64,000 bases of DNA from an uncultured Muribaculaceae bacterium (GTDB taxonomy: Bacteria; Bacteroidota; Bacteroidia; Bacteroidales; Muribaculaceae), in contig CANQZG010000010.1 of NCBI GenBank assembly GCA_947628305.1, positions 1-64,000 on the forward strand. Reading direction: 5' to 3'. The notes under the pieces were generated by a model. It saw only the letters and a list, made by a program, of their open reading frames with translations, made no database searches and was not told the DNA's origin. This document shows positions 8,591 through 17,951 of the stretch, piece by piece; the stretch's first letter is position 1; each line of letters begins with the position of its first letter. The position numbers and the translations under genes were made by a program.

Positions 8591-9888
8591 TGGAACACCC
8601 TCTGAATATTTTGTTGCTCGGCTCCGGTGGCCGTGAATCGGCTCTTGCCTGGAAAATGAGTCAAAGTCCGCGTCTCGGTCGTCTGTTCATTGCACCGGGC
8701 AATGGCGGGACCGGTATATACGGTACAAATGTCAATATCTCGCCTGTCGATTTTGATGCAATCGCCCGTTTTTGTGAAGAAAACGCAATCGACATGATTG
8801 TCGTTGGTAACGAAGACCCTCTTGTCGCCGGGATATATGATTATTTCGCTGACAAGGCAAGCAAAGTGCTTGTCGCCGGCCCTTCAAAGGCGGGTGCACA
8901 GCTCGAGGGGAGCAAGGATTTTGCCAAGAAGTTCATGGAGCGTCATGGTATCCCCACGGCGCGTCATCTTAGCGTGACATCAGCCAATATCTCACAGGGC
9001 CGTGCATTCCTTGACCTGATGAAACCGCCATACGTGCTTAAGGCCGACGGTCTCGCCGCGGGCAAGGGCGTGTTGATTATCAATGAACTCGATGAGGCCA
9101 AACGGCAGCTTGACGCCATGCTCGGCGGTATGTTTGGCAAATCGTCGGCGACCGTTGTCATCGAGGAGTTCCTTGACGGCATAGAGTGTTCGGTGTTTGT
9201 CCTCACCGACGGCAAGGAATACCGTGTCCTGCCGGTCGCCAAGGATTACAAACGCATAGGTGAGGGTGATACCGGGTTGAACACCGGTGGCATGGGTGCG
9301 GTCAGCCCTGTGCCTTTCGCCGATGAGACTTTCATGTCAAAGGTTGTTGACCGCATCATCGAGCCGACAGTCAACGGTCTGCGCGAGGAGGGGATTGTTT
9401 ATCGCGGTTTCATCTTCCTCGGACTGATTAATGTCGGCGGTGAGCCTATGGTCATAGAATATAATGTGCGTATGGGCGACCCTGAGACCGAGGTCGTTAT
9501 GCCGCGTGTCAACGGTGACCTCGTGACCTTGCTTGAAAAGACCGCCAAGGGTGACCTTGGGGATGAACCGCTGGATATAGACCCGCGCACAGCCACTACG
9601 GTCATGCTTGTGTCGGGCGGATACCCGGGGAACTATGAGAAAGGAAAAGTCATTTCAGGGTTGGGCGATGTCAGCGACTCGATTCTGTTCCATGCGGGGA
9701 CGGCCATCAATGAGAATGGTGATGTTGTGACATCGGGGGGGCGTGTGATTGCGGTCACATCCTACGGAGACTCTATCGGTGATGCCCTTGCCCGCAGCTA
9801 TGCCTCGGCGAGAAAAATCGGTTTTGACGGCTGTTATTTCCGACGTGACATCGGTCAGGACCTGCTCAAGATAGAGAAAGACGTTTGA
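8590..9888 (+). CDS. purD: Phosphoribosylamine--glycine ligase (GAR synthetase)
   Basis: ATP-grasp enzyme joining glycine to phosphoribosylamine in purine synthesis. The 432-aa product starts [20 protein letters not shown], the conserved N-terminal loop. [18 protein letters not shown] and [15 protein letters not shown] are characteristic of the ATP-grasp part, and [17 protein letters not shown] holds metal/ATP ligands. Length is normal. It overlaps the previous stop codon by one base and is followed by a membrane-protein gene 30 bases on. No other purine gene is in the window. Confidence 0.97.
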   Translation: MEHPLNILLLGSGGRESALAWKMSQSPRLGRLFIAPGNGGTGIYGTNVNISPVDFDAIARFCEENAIDMIVVGNEDPLVAGIYDYFADKASKVLVAGPSKAGAQLEGSKDFAKKFMERHGIPTARHLSVTSANISQGRAFLDLMKPPYVLKADGLAAGKGVLIINELDEAKRQLDAMLGGMFGKSSATVVIEEFLDGIECSVFVLTDGKEYRVLPVAKDYKRIGEGDTGLNTGGMGAVSPVPFADETFMSKVVDRIIEPTVNGLREEGIVYRGFIFLGLINVGGEPMVIEYNVRMGDPETEVVMPRVNGDLVTLLEKTAKGDLGDEPLDIDPRTATTVMLVSGGYPGNYEKGKVISGLGDVSDSILFHAGTAINENGDVVTSGGRVIAVTSYGDSIGDALARSYASARKIGFDGCYFRRDIGQDLLKIEKDV

Positions 9889-9918
9889 TAAATTGAAAGA
9901 ACGTAACCACATATCCTG

Positions 9919-10914
9919 ATGACAGCCAAAGAAATACAGTTAACGCGGATTCTTAAGTCGCGTGTGACGGCTGTGTTGCTGACGGTGGCGGCGGTGCTCG
10001 GCGTTATTTACGCTTCAAATGCCGGATGTGTCCCTCCGCTTTCAGGAGACAAGGGCATCTGTGTCCTGTCTCCCAATAACTGGGTGACCGATACATCTGT
10101 CTCGCTGTGTCTCGCGATGCTACTGAATATAGGGGCGGCGGCCTATATGGTGTATCTCAACCGTAGGTTCAATCTGTTGCGTACTCTGTCGCTTCTCTTT
10201 GCGGCTTTCTATCCGTTGATGTTATGTTCCGAGCCTATTGTTTCCTGTCATTTTTACGGGGGATGTCTGCTTGTGGTCGCGATGCTTGTCGCCACGGCGT
10301 TGCTGTATGGAAGTTACAATCAGCCGGGGCGGTTGAAGCCTGTATATCTTGCGTTTGCCGTCATTGCGGGATGCTCGATGTTTCAGTACGGATTTGTCGC
10401 TTATCTTCCCATATTGATGATAGGGTGCGGGCAGATGCGTATATTCCGGTTTAAGACATTTGTTGCGGCGTTGCTTGGAGTCTTGACCCCGTTATGGATT
10501 GCCTGGGGATTCGGTTTTATTAGTCTCGGTGATTTCCGTATGCCTGATTTCGATGTCGCCTACGAGGCGTTGCCATCCCGGGGGCGTGTGGCATTCCTGG
10601 TGAATGTCGTTTTTACGGCGGTGTCGCTCGTGTCGTTGTCGGTGGCTAATGTGCTGAAGATATTCAGCTACAATTCCCGGACGCGGGCGTTGAACGGTTT
10701 CATGCTCGCTGTGTCGCTCGCCACGGTGGTGATGACAGGGGTGGATTTCACCAACATGACGTTCTATCTACCGTTGCTGTATTGTTGCCTGGCTTTTCAG
10801 ATTGGCCATTTCGTCAAAATCAATTCGGGGAAACGCGTGTGTTACATAGTCATATTGGGTTTCATGGCGTTTTTTGTCGGGATGTTTGTGTGGAATATCA
10901 TTGAAGCTGTTTAA
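9919..10914 (+). CDS. Multi-pass membrane protein of unknown function
   Basis: I do not recognise a functional family. The 331-aa product has about eight hydrophobic segments, starting near residue 17 (AVLLTVAAVLGVIYA) and ending near 325 (FMAFFVGMFVWNIIEAV), with short polar loops. A periplasmic-looking loop (NAGCVPPLSGDKGICVLSPNNW, shown only in part by residue type) carries two cysteines. It follows purD closely and may be on its transcript. The last codons and the stop (ATT GAA GCT GTT TAA) lie inside the left arm of palindromic element A3, so the natural C-terminus may have been altered by that element. Confidence 0.7.
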   Translation: MTAKEIQLTRILKSRVTAVLLTVAAVLGVIYASNAGCVPPLSGDKGICVLSPNNWVTDTSVSLCLAMLLNIGAAAYMVYLNRRFNLLRTLSLLFAAFYPLMLCSEPIVSCHFYGGCLLVVAMLVATALLYGSYNQPGRLKPVYLAFAVIAGCSMFQYGFVAYLPILMIGCGQMRIFRFKTFVAALLGVLTPLWIAWGFGFISLGDFRMPDFDVAYEALPSRGRVAFLVNVVFTAVSLVSLSVANVLKIFSYNSRTRALNGFMLAVSLATVVMTGVDFTNMTFYLPLLYCCLAFQIGHFVKINSGKRVCYIVILGFMAFFVGMFVWNIIEAV

Positions 10915-11238
10915 AAATCTATGTTAAAATAGAGGTCGCGTATTTAAGATGGCTTCGCCCATGCAGGCAAGGGAGCGTAGCGAGCTACGTGACTGCGCCA
11001 AAGGGGCGAAGATGCTTAAAGACGCGAGACTATCGAAAACATGATTCATGCAGCTTTGTTGATTAATTTAATGTTTAACCGCTTTTTATAGCACCTTATA
11101 AAATAAATATTGTCCGGCTGCTTTTTGTTAATTTTGATTCGCGTCTTGGTCTCATAGCTCGCTATGCTCCCGCGACTTAAATCAAAATTCCCTAAAAATC
11201 ATCCGCCTCTATTTAACAGATATTTTTAAACAGCTTCA
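10902..11238. repeat. Long palindromic element A3 with two inner hairpins
   Basis: The left arm (10902-10935, starting TGAAGCTGTTTAAAAAT) is the imperfect inverted repeat of the right arm (11206-11238, ending TTTTTAAACAGCTTCA). Inner hairpins: CGTAGC-GA-GCTACG at 10976-10989, preceded by GGGAG and followed by TGAC; and CATAGC-TC-GCTATG at 11153-11166, followed by CTCCC. It fills the whole 328-base gap before pdxB and overlaps the stop codon of the preceding gene by 13 bases. No ORF is evident inside it. Confidence 0.8.
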
Positions 11239-11242
11239 TTGT

Positions 11243-12241
11243 ATGAATGTCGTAATTGAAAATAAGATTCCTTATATATCCGGGGTGCTGGATGGGGTGG
11301 CACAGGTCGTCTATCTGTCCCCCGAAGCCATAACACGCGACTCGGTGAAGGACGCCGACGCGTTGATAGTCAGGACCCGCACCCGCTGTGACGCCGCTCT
11401 GCTTGACGGTTCATCGGTGAAATGGATTGCTACGGCGACCATCGGGACTGACCACATCGACCTCGGGTATTGCCGGGCGCGCGGGATAAAAGTCGTGAAC
11501 GCTCCGGGGTGTAATGCCCCGGCTGTGGCGCAATATGTATTTGCGGCATTGAATGCTCTCGATATCGACCCTGTTGGGAAGACCATGGGGATTGTCGGGG
11601 TCGGGAACGTCGGGCGTATTGTCGAACACTGGGCCGCTCTCGCCGGGATGAATGTGCTTCGTTGTGACCCTCCACGTGCGCGGCGTGAGGGTGAGGGCGG
11701 ATTTGTCAGTATCGACACTGTCGCCGCACAGAGCGATATCGTGACGTTCCACGTGCCTCTTACCCGGGATGGGGATGACGCCACCTATCATCTCGCGGGC
11801 CGTCGTTTCTTTAGCGGTTGCCTTAACCGTCCCGTTGTCATCAATGCCGCACGCGGGGGTGTCGTGGATACACCTGTGCTTGTTGATTCGCTGCGCGATG
11901 GCCTTGTTGGGGCGGCTGTAATCGATTGTTGGGAGGGCGAGCCTGCGATTGACTTAGGTTTGTTGAACCTGTCATCGATAGCGACGCCGCATATAGCCGG
12001 ATATTCATCCGAGGGGAAGATGAGGGCGACTCGGGCGGTTGTAAGGGCGTTTGAACGGGACTTCGATGTGAAGTGCGCGTCATTGGCGTTTGAAGTCTCG
12101 GACGCGATGCCTTCACGTATAGATGTGGAGGCTGTAGGCCACTCTTATAATATAATGGCCGATGACCACTCGTTGAGGTCTGCGCCCGGGAGGTTTGAGG
12201 ATTTGCGCAACAATTATAAATATCGAAACGAATACCGATGA
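11243..12241 (+). CDS. pdxB: Erythronate-4-phosphate dehydrogenase
   Basis: NAD-dependent oxidation of 4-phosphoerythronate, the second step of DXP-dependent pyridoxal phosphate synthesis. The 332-aa product is a D-2-hydroxyacid dehydrogenase: N-terminal [18 protein letters not shown] is typical of PdxB, the cofactor loop is [15 protein letters not shown], and the catalytic residues lie in NAARGGVVD (Arg), the Glu of WEGEP and TPHIAGYS (His). The C-terminal dimerisation segment looks shorter than in E. coli. It overlaps trmD by 4 bases (ATGA), so the two are translationally coupled. PdxJ, from the same pathway, is 9 kb downstream. Confidence 0.93.
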   Translation: MNVVIENKIPYISGVLDGVAQVVYLSPEAITRDSVKDADALIVRTRTRCDAALLDGSSVKWIATATIGTDHIDLGYCRARGIKVVNAPGCNAPAVAQYVFAALNALDIDPVGKTMGIVGVGNVGRIVEHWAALAGMNVLRCDPPRARREGEGGFVSIDTVAAQSDIVTFHVPLTRDGDDATYHLAGRRFFSGCLNRPVVINAARGGVVDTPVLVDSLRDGLVGAAVIDCWEGEPAIDLGLLNLSSIATPHIAGYSSEGKMRATRAVVRAFERDFDVKCASLAFEVSDAMPSRIDVEAVGHSYNIMADDHSLRSAPGRFEDLRNNYKYRNEYR

Positions 12242-12915
12242 GGATAGATATACTTACCGTTTTGCCCGAGATGATTGAGTCGCCGCTCAATTGCTCTATA
12301 TTGAAAAGGGCGTGTGACAAAGGCCTCGCCGAGATTGTCGTGCATAATCTACGCGACTACTCCACCACCAGACATCGCAAGGTCGATGACTACCCCTTTG
12401 GTGGAGAGGCCGGGATGGTGATGCAGATTGAGCCGGTTGACCGTGCGATTTCGGCATTGAAAGCCGAGCGTGACTATGATGAGGTGATTTTTACGTCGCC
12501 TGACGGGGAGACATTCACCCAGCCCATCGCCAACTCGATGTCGATGCTGGATAATATAATCATCCTTTGCGGACATTACAAAGGGGTGGATTACCGCATA
12601 CGTGAGCATTTGGTGACACGTGAGATTTCGGTCGGGGACTATGTGTTGACAGGGGGCGAGATTCCGGCAGTTATTATCACCGATGCCCTTGTGAGGCTGA
12701 TTCCCGGCGCAATCGGTGATGAACAGAGTGCATTGAGCGACTCTTTCCAGGACAATCTGCTCGCTCCGCCGGTATATACACGTCCGGCAGTGTATAACGG
12801 GTGGGAAGTACCGTCTATATTGCTTTCGGGTCATCAGGCCCGCATCGATGAATGGCGTCACGAACAGGCCTTGGAACGCACACGTCGGTTGCGACCCGAC
12901 CTGCTCGCTGAATAG
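12238..12915 (+). CDS. trmD: tRNA (guanine37-N1)-methyltransferase
   Basis: SPOUT-family enzyme forming m1G37 in tRNAs to prevent frameshifting. The 225-aa length is typical. Family signatures: [20 protein letters not shown] at the N-terminus, [25 protein letters not shown] (the knot region binding SAM), [15 protein letters not shown], and a C-terminal [19 protein letters not shown]. The start overlaps the end of pdxB by 4 bases. No rplS or rimM neighbour, unlike many bacteria. Confidence 0.97.
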   Translation: MRIDILTVLPEMIESPLNCSILKRACDKGLAEIVVHNLRDYSTTRHRKVDDYPFGGEAGMVMQIEPVDRAISALKAERDYDEVIFTSPDGETFTQPIANSMSMLDNIIILCGHYKGVDYRIREHLVTREISVGDYVLTGGEIPAVIITDALVRLIPGAIGDEQSALSDSFQDNLLAPPVYTRPAVYNGWEVPSILLSGHQARIDEWRHEQALERTRRLRPDLLAE

Positions 12916-12921
12916 GAGGAT

Positions 12922-13045
12922 GTTGCTGAACTAGCAAAATTGGAATCGTAGGGACACGATGTATCGTGTCCACTATCATAAACCACAATAAGTCAGTCGC
13001 TTCTATCGGACGGGGACACGCCCCGTCCCTACGATTTTGCACAGG
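12922..13045. repeat. Palindromic element B1 (TAGGG-stem-CCTA type)
   Basis: It holds two hairpins, GGACACGAT-GT-ATCGTGTCC at 12952-12971 and GGACGGGG...CCCCGTCC at 13008-13028, framed by CGTAGG on the left and CCTACG on the right. Other copies have GGACGCGC stems in the same frame. Here both stems have changed on both strands, so pairing is kept. It lies between trmD and the convergent secreted-protein gene. Confidence 0.7.
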
Positions 13046-13075
13046 AAATCAGTTTCTAAAAACTGTATAAAAATA

Positions 13076-13102
13076 GGGGGCCGTACATTATGTACGGCCC
13101 CC
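13076..13102 (-). terminator. Intrinsic terminator of the two-repeat secreted protein gene
   Basis: GGGGGCCGTACA (13076-13087) pairs perfectly with TGTACGGCCCCC (13091-13102) around a TTA loop. On the minus strand the stem is followed by CTATTTTTAT, so it terminates the leftward gene ending at 13125. Confidence 0.8.
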
Positions 13103-13124
13103 CTCTGTATTGATATGACGGATG

Positions 13125-14762
13125 TTATCGGACGATGACTTTTGAGACTTTGTCGCCCTGACGTTTAATGACGAGCGAGCCGGCCTGTGGCTCCGCGATT
13201 CTGACACCCTGTAGGTTGAAATACTCGGCGGGCGCGTTGGATTCATCGGTGATTATCGAGCCGATGCCTGATAGGTCGGGGAGAACCAGTTGAAGCTCAG
13301 GCTTAGTGTCGCCGTTGCTTCCTCCCACACTAAGGAATGCACCACCGTTATATTCTCTTTCAGACAATAGAAGTGAGCCGGCGGGCATTGTTATGGTGTT
13401 GTCGCTCAATGTCCCGCAGTAGCCGTCGGCCTTGGCCTGTTCCAGTGCTTCCTGCTCCTTGCCTTCGTCAGCAAGTTCGATGTCATTGGCGGTGAAAGAG
13501 TATATCATACCTTCGCCATATACTGTCTTCATGCCTAAAGCTGACGATTCGACATATACGCCTTGAGGGTCTACGGCGTTGATGTATATGTAGTGGTTGT
13601 GGTTATGCCCTGTTGTCGGTAATGTGTTGGCCGAATGCCCTTTGTAGGGATTGACTATGCGATAATATCCTTTCGTTGCCTTGTTTTCCTGTACCTCGAC
13701 GTCAAGTGTCTCGGCAGGGATGTCACTGTAGGACTTGGAGTACACGCAATCGGTGTATTTGCCGGTGCCTATCGAGGCCCATGAGTCGTTTTCATCGTTG
13801 TTAATGTAAAATTGGATATGCGCCCCGCCCTGTACATTACCTGCTGCGTCAAGGGACACTGCCAGTACAGAGTTTAAACCATGTTTTTCACCGGCGACAG
13901 GGCAATCGATTATTTTGTCTTTGGCAGGGTCTATCTTATCGCCTTGTAATGCGATTATGCTTCCTATTTTAGCTGAATAGGTGGCGTAGCCTTCCACCCA
14001 CATATACGCGACCTGGGCGACATCCGCTCCTGTCTGTATAGTTATGGTGTGAGTGTCGGAGTTGGTGCACAGTTCTGATTGCAGTTTGATGCTGTAATCC
14101 TTGATTTCAGCCCCCGGTAGAGCGACCATGAACGAACCCTGTTTGTTGGATACAGTCCAGTTTCCGCTAACCTTTACGGCTGCGCCGTTTGCCGGGATTG
14201 TGAAGATTCCGTCTTTCAATGTGCCGTAACCGGCGATAGATGTCGGTGCCCAATTGTTCTCTGATACACGGTGAGATATTTCAAACGCGCTGAATGCTTT
14301 GAAATTTTTGAAATATGCTTTTTCGGGGTCGGTGGCGACGATATACATGTAGTTGGTGTTGTCGGCACGTCCGAGCAGTTCCGATGCCGGCCCTTTGGAA
14401 TAAGGAAGCAGACGATAGTTGCCGGGAGCGGCTTTGTTTTCCTGAATGTCAATTTCGTAGGTGGAACCGTCCTCTATGTCGGAGAACACTGAAAGCAATC
14501 CCTCGCGATAGGTTCCTGTACCAATCGACTGCCAGTCGTCAGCCACGGCTTCGGATGGTGCGTATGATTCCGGGGTTATTGATTGTGGATGGTTCTTTAC
14601 CAATTCTATAAAAGAGATGGACCGGGACGCGGGGATGTCCTTGTCATCAAGTGTTGAAAACTGTCGGGCCACGTCTCGCGAGACGCTGTGCTGTAAACTT
14701 GCAGCGTTTACAGCACAGATACCGATAAAGGCAGACGCTAATAAAGAGTACAATTTTTTCAT
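13125..14762 (-). CDS. Secreted two-repeat protein with T9SS-like C-terminal tail
   Basis: The 545-aa product has a signal peptide (MKKLYSLLASAFIGICAVNA) and no function I recognise. Two homologous modules are visible: DDWQSIGTGTYREGLLS...YEIDIQENKAAPGNYR near residues 74-118 and DSWASIGTGKYTDCVYS...LDVEVQENKATKGYYR near 332-370, each followed by a YIYI/VDP segment. They resemble the beta-sandwich units common in Bacteroidales surface proteins. The C-terminus (YFNLQGVRIAEPQAGSLVIK... ending KVIVR) looks like a type IX secretion sorting domain, and PorU is encoded in this window. A TATATTTG promoter lies upstream at 14819-14812 and a strong terminator downstream, so it is a single-gene unit. 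Confidence 0.8.
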   Translation of the reverse strand: MKKLYSLLASAFIGICAVNAASLQHSVSRDVARQFSTLDDKDIPASRSISFIELVKNHPQSITPESYAPSEAVADDWQSIGTGTYREGLLSVFSDIEDGSTYEIDIQENKAAPGNYRLLPYSKGPASELLGRADNTNYMYIVATDPEKAYFKNFKAFSAFEISHRVSENNWAPTSIAGYGTLKDGIFTIPANGAAVKVSGNWTVSNKQGSFMVALPGAEIKDYSIKLQSELCTNSDTHTITIQTGADVAQVAYMWVEGYATYSAKIGSIIALQGDKIDPAKDKIIDCPVAGEKHGLNSVLAVSLDAAGNVQGGAHIQFYINNDENDSWASIGTGKYTDCVYSKSYSDIPAETLDVEVQENKATKGYYRIVNPYKGHSANTLPTTGHNHNHYIYINAVDPQGVYVESSALGMKTVYGEGMIYSFTANDIELADEGKEQEALEQAKADGYCGTLSDNTITMPAGSLLLSEREYNGGAFLSVGGSNGDTKPELQLVLPDLSGIGSIITDESNAPAEYFNLQGVRIAEPQAGSLVIKRQGDKVSKVIVR

Positions 14763-14811
14763 AAGATTACCAAATTAGATTGATGTGTAAGTGATGTTGA
14801 TAAATGTTCGG

Positions 14812-14819
14812 CAAATATA
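14812..14819 (-). promoter_or_regulatory. -7 promoter element for the leftward secreted-protein gene
   Basis: On the minus strand the sequence is TATATTTG (TAnnTTTG). A TTG element is 17 bases further upstream (top-strand CAA at 14837-14839). Expected transcription start is near 14805, giving a leader of about 40 bases. Confidence 0.55.
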
Positions 14820-14944
14820 AATAAAAAATATTAAATCAAAACTAAATATGAATTATTTTTGATGATTTGTAATGTTTTTCTGTTTTTGGTTGATGCCGTT
14901 ATGAAAAAAAATGGATAGAGGTGGGATAAGTGGGTATAAAATCG

Positions 14945-14952
14945 TAATTTTG
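14945..14952 (+). promoter_or_regulatory. -7 promoter element for the YqeY-like gene
   Basis: TAATTTTG fits TAnnTTTG and lies 29 bases before the start codon at 14982. No clear -33 TTG is visible. The rest of the 219-base gap between the divergent genes is AT-rich. Confidence 0.5.
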
Positions 14953-14981
14953 CATCAATAAAACGATTTCAAGTAACAGTT

Positions 14982-15437
14982 ATGGATTTGTTTGACAGAA
15001 TAAGTGCCGATATCAAGTCGGCTATGCTCGCTAAGGAAAAGGTGCGCCTTGAGACCTTGCGTGGCATCAAGAAGGAGTTTCTCGAGGCCAAGACCGCCAA
15101 AGGCGGGGACGGGACGCTCTCCGATGAGAATGCAATCAAGATTCTCGCCAAGATGTCGAAACAGCGTCGTGAGACCGCCCAGATATATGATGAACAGAAT
15201 CGTCCGGAACTCCGTGATAATGAACTCGCCGAGGCTGCGGTAATTGAGGAATATCTTCCCAAACAGCTTAGTGAGGAGGAACTCACATCTGAAATCAGCA
15301 AGATTATCGCACAGGTCGGGGCAACCTCGCCTAAGGAAATGGGTAAGGTCATGGGTGTCGCGTCCAAGGCATTTGCAGGACGTGCCGACGGGCGTGTCGT
15401 GTCGGCCAAGGTCAAGGAACTGTTGAGCAATCTTTAA
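14982..15437 (+). CDS. GatB/YqeY domain-containing protein
   Basis: 151-aa stand-alone YqeY protein, related to the C-terminal tRNA-binding domain of GatB. It starts MDLFDRISADIKSAMLAKEK with the conserved LETLRGIKKEF; the second half has EEYLPKQLSEEEL and SPKEMGKVMGV, typical of the family. The molecular role is not established; a tRNA-related function is plausible since serS follows 10 bases downstream, probably on the same transcript. Confidence 0.92.
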   Translation: MDLFDRISADIKSAMLAKEKVRLETLRGIKKEFLEAKTAKGGDGTLSDENAIKILAKMSKQRRETAQIYDEQNRPELRDNELAEAAVIEEYLPKQLSEEELTSEISKIIAQVGATSPKEMGKVMGVASKAFAGRADGRVVSAKVKELLSNL

Positions 15438-15447
15438 TTTATTCATT

Positions 15448-16719
15448 ATGTTGACATTACAGCAAATCAAGGATAATCCCGCCATGATAGTGGAACGTCT
15501 GGCGGTGAAAAATTTTGACGGCAAGGAGTTGATAGATAGGGTTCTTGAACTTGACACCCGCCGTCGCGAATGCCAGTTGAAGAATGACAATCAGGGAGCG
15601 GAGTTGAAAAAATACGCCGCTGAAATCGGTGCGCTGATGAAGCAGGGCCGTCGTGAGGAGGCCGAGACTGCCAAAGCCACCGTCGCCACACTGAAGGAGG
15701 AACAGAAAACCGTAGCCGATGAATTGGCTGCGACAGAGGCTGAAATCCGCAATATATTGTTGTCGATACCCAATATCCCGTGTGAAATGGTGCCCCCGGG
15801 CAAGACCGCCGAGGACAATATAGTCGAGAAAACAGGCGGCGAGATGCCTTCGCTCGGAGAGGACGCGTTGCCCCACTGGGAGCTTGCCCGCAAATATAAT
15901 ATCATTGATTTTGACCTCGGTGTTAAAATCACCGGCGCAGGTTTTCCCGTCTATGTCGGCAAGGGGGCGAGGTTGCAGCGTGCGCTCATCCAGTTCTTCC
16001 TTGACGAGGCAGGTAAGGCCGGTTATCTTGAAATCCAGCCGCCTTACGTCGTCAATGAGGCTTCGGGGTATGGCACGGGTCAGCTTCCCGACAAGGAAGG
16101 TCAGATGTACTATGTCAATGAGGACAATCTATATCTGATACCCACAGCCGAGGTGCCCGTCACCAACCTGTATCGTGATGTAATTCTAAACGAAAGCCAG
16201 CTACCGGTGAAAAATTGTGCCTACTCGGCATGTTTCCGCCGTGAGGCCGGCAGCTACGGGAAGGATGTGCGTGGACTCAACCGTCTGCATCAGTTTGACA
16301 AGGTTGAAATCGTCCGCATAGAGAAACCCGAGGATTCCTATGCCGCGCTTGAGGAAATGAAAGACCACGTGCAGGGGTTGCTTGAAAAACTCGGATTGCC
16401 GTGGCACATACTGCGTCTGTGTGGCGGTGACATGAGCTTCACATCGGCCATAACGTTTGATTTCGAGGTTTATTCAGCCGCGCAGGGTCGTTGGCTGGAG
16501 GTGTCATCGGTATCTAATTTCGAGACATATCAGGCCAACCGTCTGAAATGTCGTTACCGCGCCGATGACAAGAAAACGCGTCTGTGCCACACCCTCAACG
16601 GCTCGGCACTCGCGTTGCCACGCATAATGGCAGCCCTTCTTGAGAACAACCAGACATCCGAAGGTATTGTCGTTCCCGAATGTCTGCGCCGTTACACCGG
16701 CTTTGACATTATCGACTGA
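15448..16719 (+). CDS. serS: Seryl-tRNA synthetase
   Basis: Class II synthetase charging tRNA-Ser. The 423-aa product has an N-terminal coiled-coil arm (about 25-105) that contacts the tRNA long variable arm. Class II motifs are clear: motif 2 around CFRREAGSYGKDVRGLNRLH and motif 3 in LNGSALALPRIMAALLENNQ. TAEVPVTNLYRD is the serine-binding TxE loop. Length is normal. Downstream lie a repeat element and a GH43 gene. Confidence 0.97.
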   Translation: MLTLQQIKDNPAMIVERLAVKNFDGKELIDRVLELDTRRRECQLKNDNQGAELKKYAAEIGALMKQGRREEAETAKATVATLKEEQKTVADELAATEAEIRNILLSIPNIPCEMVPPGKTAEDNIVEKTGGEMPSLGEDALPHWELARKYNIIDFDLGVKITGAGFPVYVGKGARLQRALIQFFLDEAGKAGYLEIQPPYVVNEASGYGTGQLPDKEGQMYYVNEDNLYLIPTAEVPVTNLYRDVILNESQLPVKNCAYSACFRREAGSYGKDVRGLNRLHQFDKVEIVRIEKPEDSYAALEEMKDHVQGLLEKLGLPWHILRLCGGDMSFTSAITFDFEVYSAAQGRWLEVSSVSNFETYQANRLKCRYRADDKKTRLCHTLNGSALALPRIMAALLENNQTSEGIVVPECLRRYTGFDIID

Positions 16720-16769
16720 TGATATTCAACATACTCTAAAGAGTGCGTTGCAAAACCAGGGCGTAATGC

Positions 16770-16864
16770 GAAATCGTAGGGACGCGTCAATGGACGCGTC
16801 CTCAAAATGACAAATTATCAATCATCTGCAATAAAGGACGCGCACGTTGGCGCGTCCCTACGAT
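16770..16864. repeat. Palindromic element B2
   Basis: Two hairpins inside CGTAGG...CCTACG: GGACGCGT...ACGCGTCC at 16780-16801 and GGACGCGC...GCGCGTCC at 16836-16857, separated by an AT-rich spacer with ATCATCTGCAATAA that recurs in copies B6 and B7. It sits between serS and the GH43 gene. AACATACTCT just upstream (16730-16739) repeats the end of element A1. Confidence 0.75.
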
Positions 16865-16896
16865 GTTGATATTCTTTAATCCATAAACAAAGAAAC

Positions 16897-17943
16897 ATGA
16901 AGAAAACACTTGCATTAATCGCGACAGGAGTGCTGTCGTCGTTTGCCGTTACAGCAGGGCCAGTTGTCCCGGGGCAGGAGGATATGACCTCCTATCTGTT
17001 TGTATTCCATCATGACTCCACCCACAGTCTTTACATGGCGACAAGCCATGACGGATATGAGTTCACGCCTGTCAACGGTGGTCGGCCGGTCATGGGTGGT
17101 GATACACTCGCGACACAGAAGGGAATCCGTGACCCGCACATCTACCGTGGCCCTGACGGTGCTTTCTACCTCGCAATGACCGACCTGCACATATTTGGTA
17201 AGGAGAAAGGTTTCCGTGACACCCAGTGGGAACGTCCCGCCGAGGAACATAGCTGGGGTAACAACCATGGATTTGTGTTGATGAAATCATACGATTTGTT
17301 GAACTGGACCCGTTCGGTGGTGCATGTCGATAAATGTTTCCCTGAACTCAATGTCAGCTGTGCATGGGCCCCGGAGACAATCTACGACCCCGAGGCTAAA
17401 AAGATGATGCTGTACTACACCATGCGTCTTGACAACGGCAAGACCAAGTTGTATTATTCCTATACCGATGATGATTTTACAACGCTCGAGACACGCCCCG
17501 AACAATTGTTTGAATACCCCAATCCCGATGTCCAGATTCTTGACGCCGACATAACCCCTACACCCGATGGACGATACTGCCTGATGTATGTCGCCCAGGA
17601 GAAACCCGGTGGTATACGCATGGCGTTCTCCGATAAAATCAACAAAGGGTACAAGTATGTGGATATGTGGGCCGACACCGAGCCGGGCGCATGTGAGGCC
17701 CCTAATGTTTGGAAACGAGCCGATGACGGTAAATGGGTGCTGATGTATGACATTTTCAGCATCAATCCCCATAATTTCGGGTTCTGCGAGACATCCGATT
17801 TCAAAACATTCACACCGCTCGGCCATTTCAACGAGGGCAAGATGAAAATCAACAACATGGTTTCGCCCAAGCATGGTGCAATCATTTCAATCACCCCCGC
17901 CGAGGCCGACCGTTTGCAGGCCTATTGGGTGAATAAGCGGTAG
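16897..17943 (+). CDS. Glycoside hydrolase family 43 protein, secreted
   Basis: Five-bladed beta-propeller enzyme, probably acting on arabinose- or xylose-containing plant or host glycans in the periplasm. The 348-aa product has a signal peptide (1-20). The three GH43 acidic positions are visible: GIRDPHIYRG (general base Asp), DADITPTPDG (pKa-modulating Asp) and CEAPNVWKR (general acid Glu). AWAPETIYDP is a further family signature. No SusC/SusD genes lie next to it, so it is not part of an obvious polysaccharide utilisation locus. Its terminator hairpin lies inside the convergent gene. Exact substrate cannot be told from sequence. Confidence 0.88.
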   Translation: MKKTLALIATGVLSSFAVTAGPVVPGQEDMTSYLFVFHHDSTHSLYMATSHDGYEFTPVNGGRPVMGGDTLATQKGIRDPHIYRGPDGAFYLAMTDLHIFGKEKGFRDTQWERPAEEHSWGNNHGFVLMKSYDLLNWTRSVVHVDKCFPELNVSCAWAPETIYDPEAKKMMLYYTMRLDNGKTKLYYSYTDDDFTTLETRPEQLFEYPNPDVQILDADITPTPDGRYCLMYVAQEKPGGIRMAFSDKINKGYKYVDMWADTEPGACEAPNVWKRADDGKWVLMYDIFSINPHNFGFCETSDFKTFTPLGHFNEGKMKINNMVSPKHGAIISITPAEADRLQAYWVNKR

Positions 17944-17951
17944 GAGGATGT

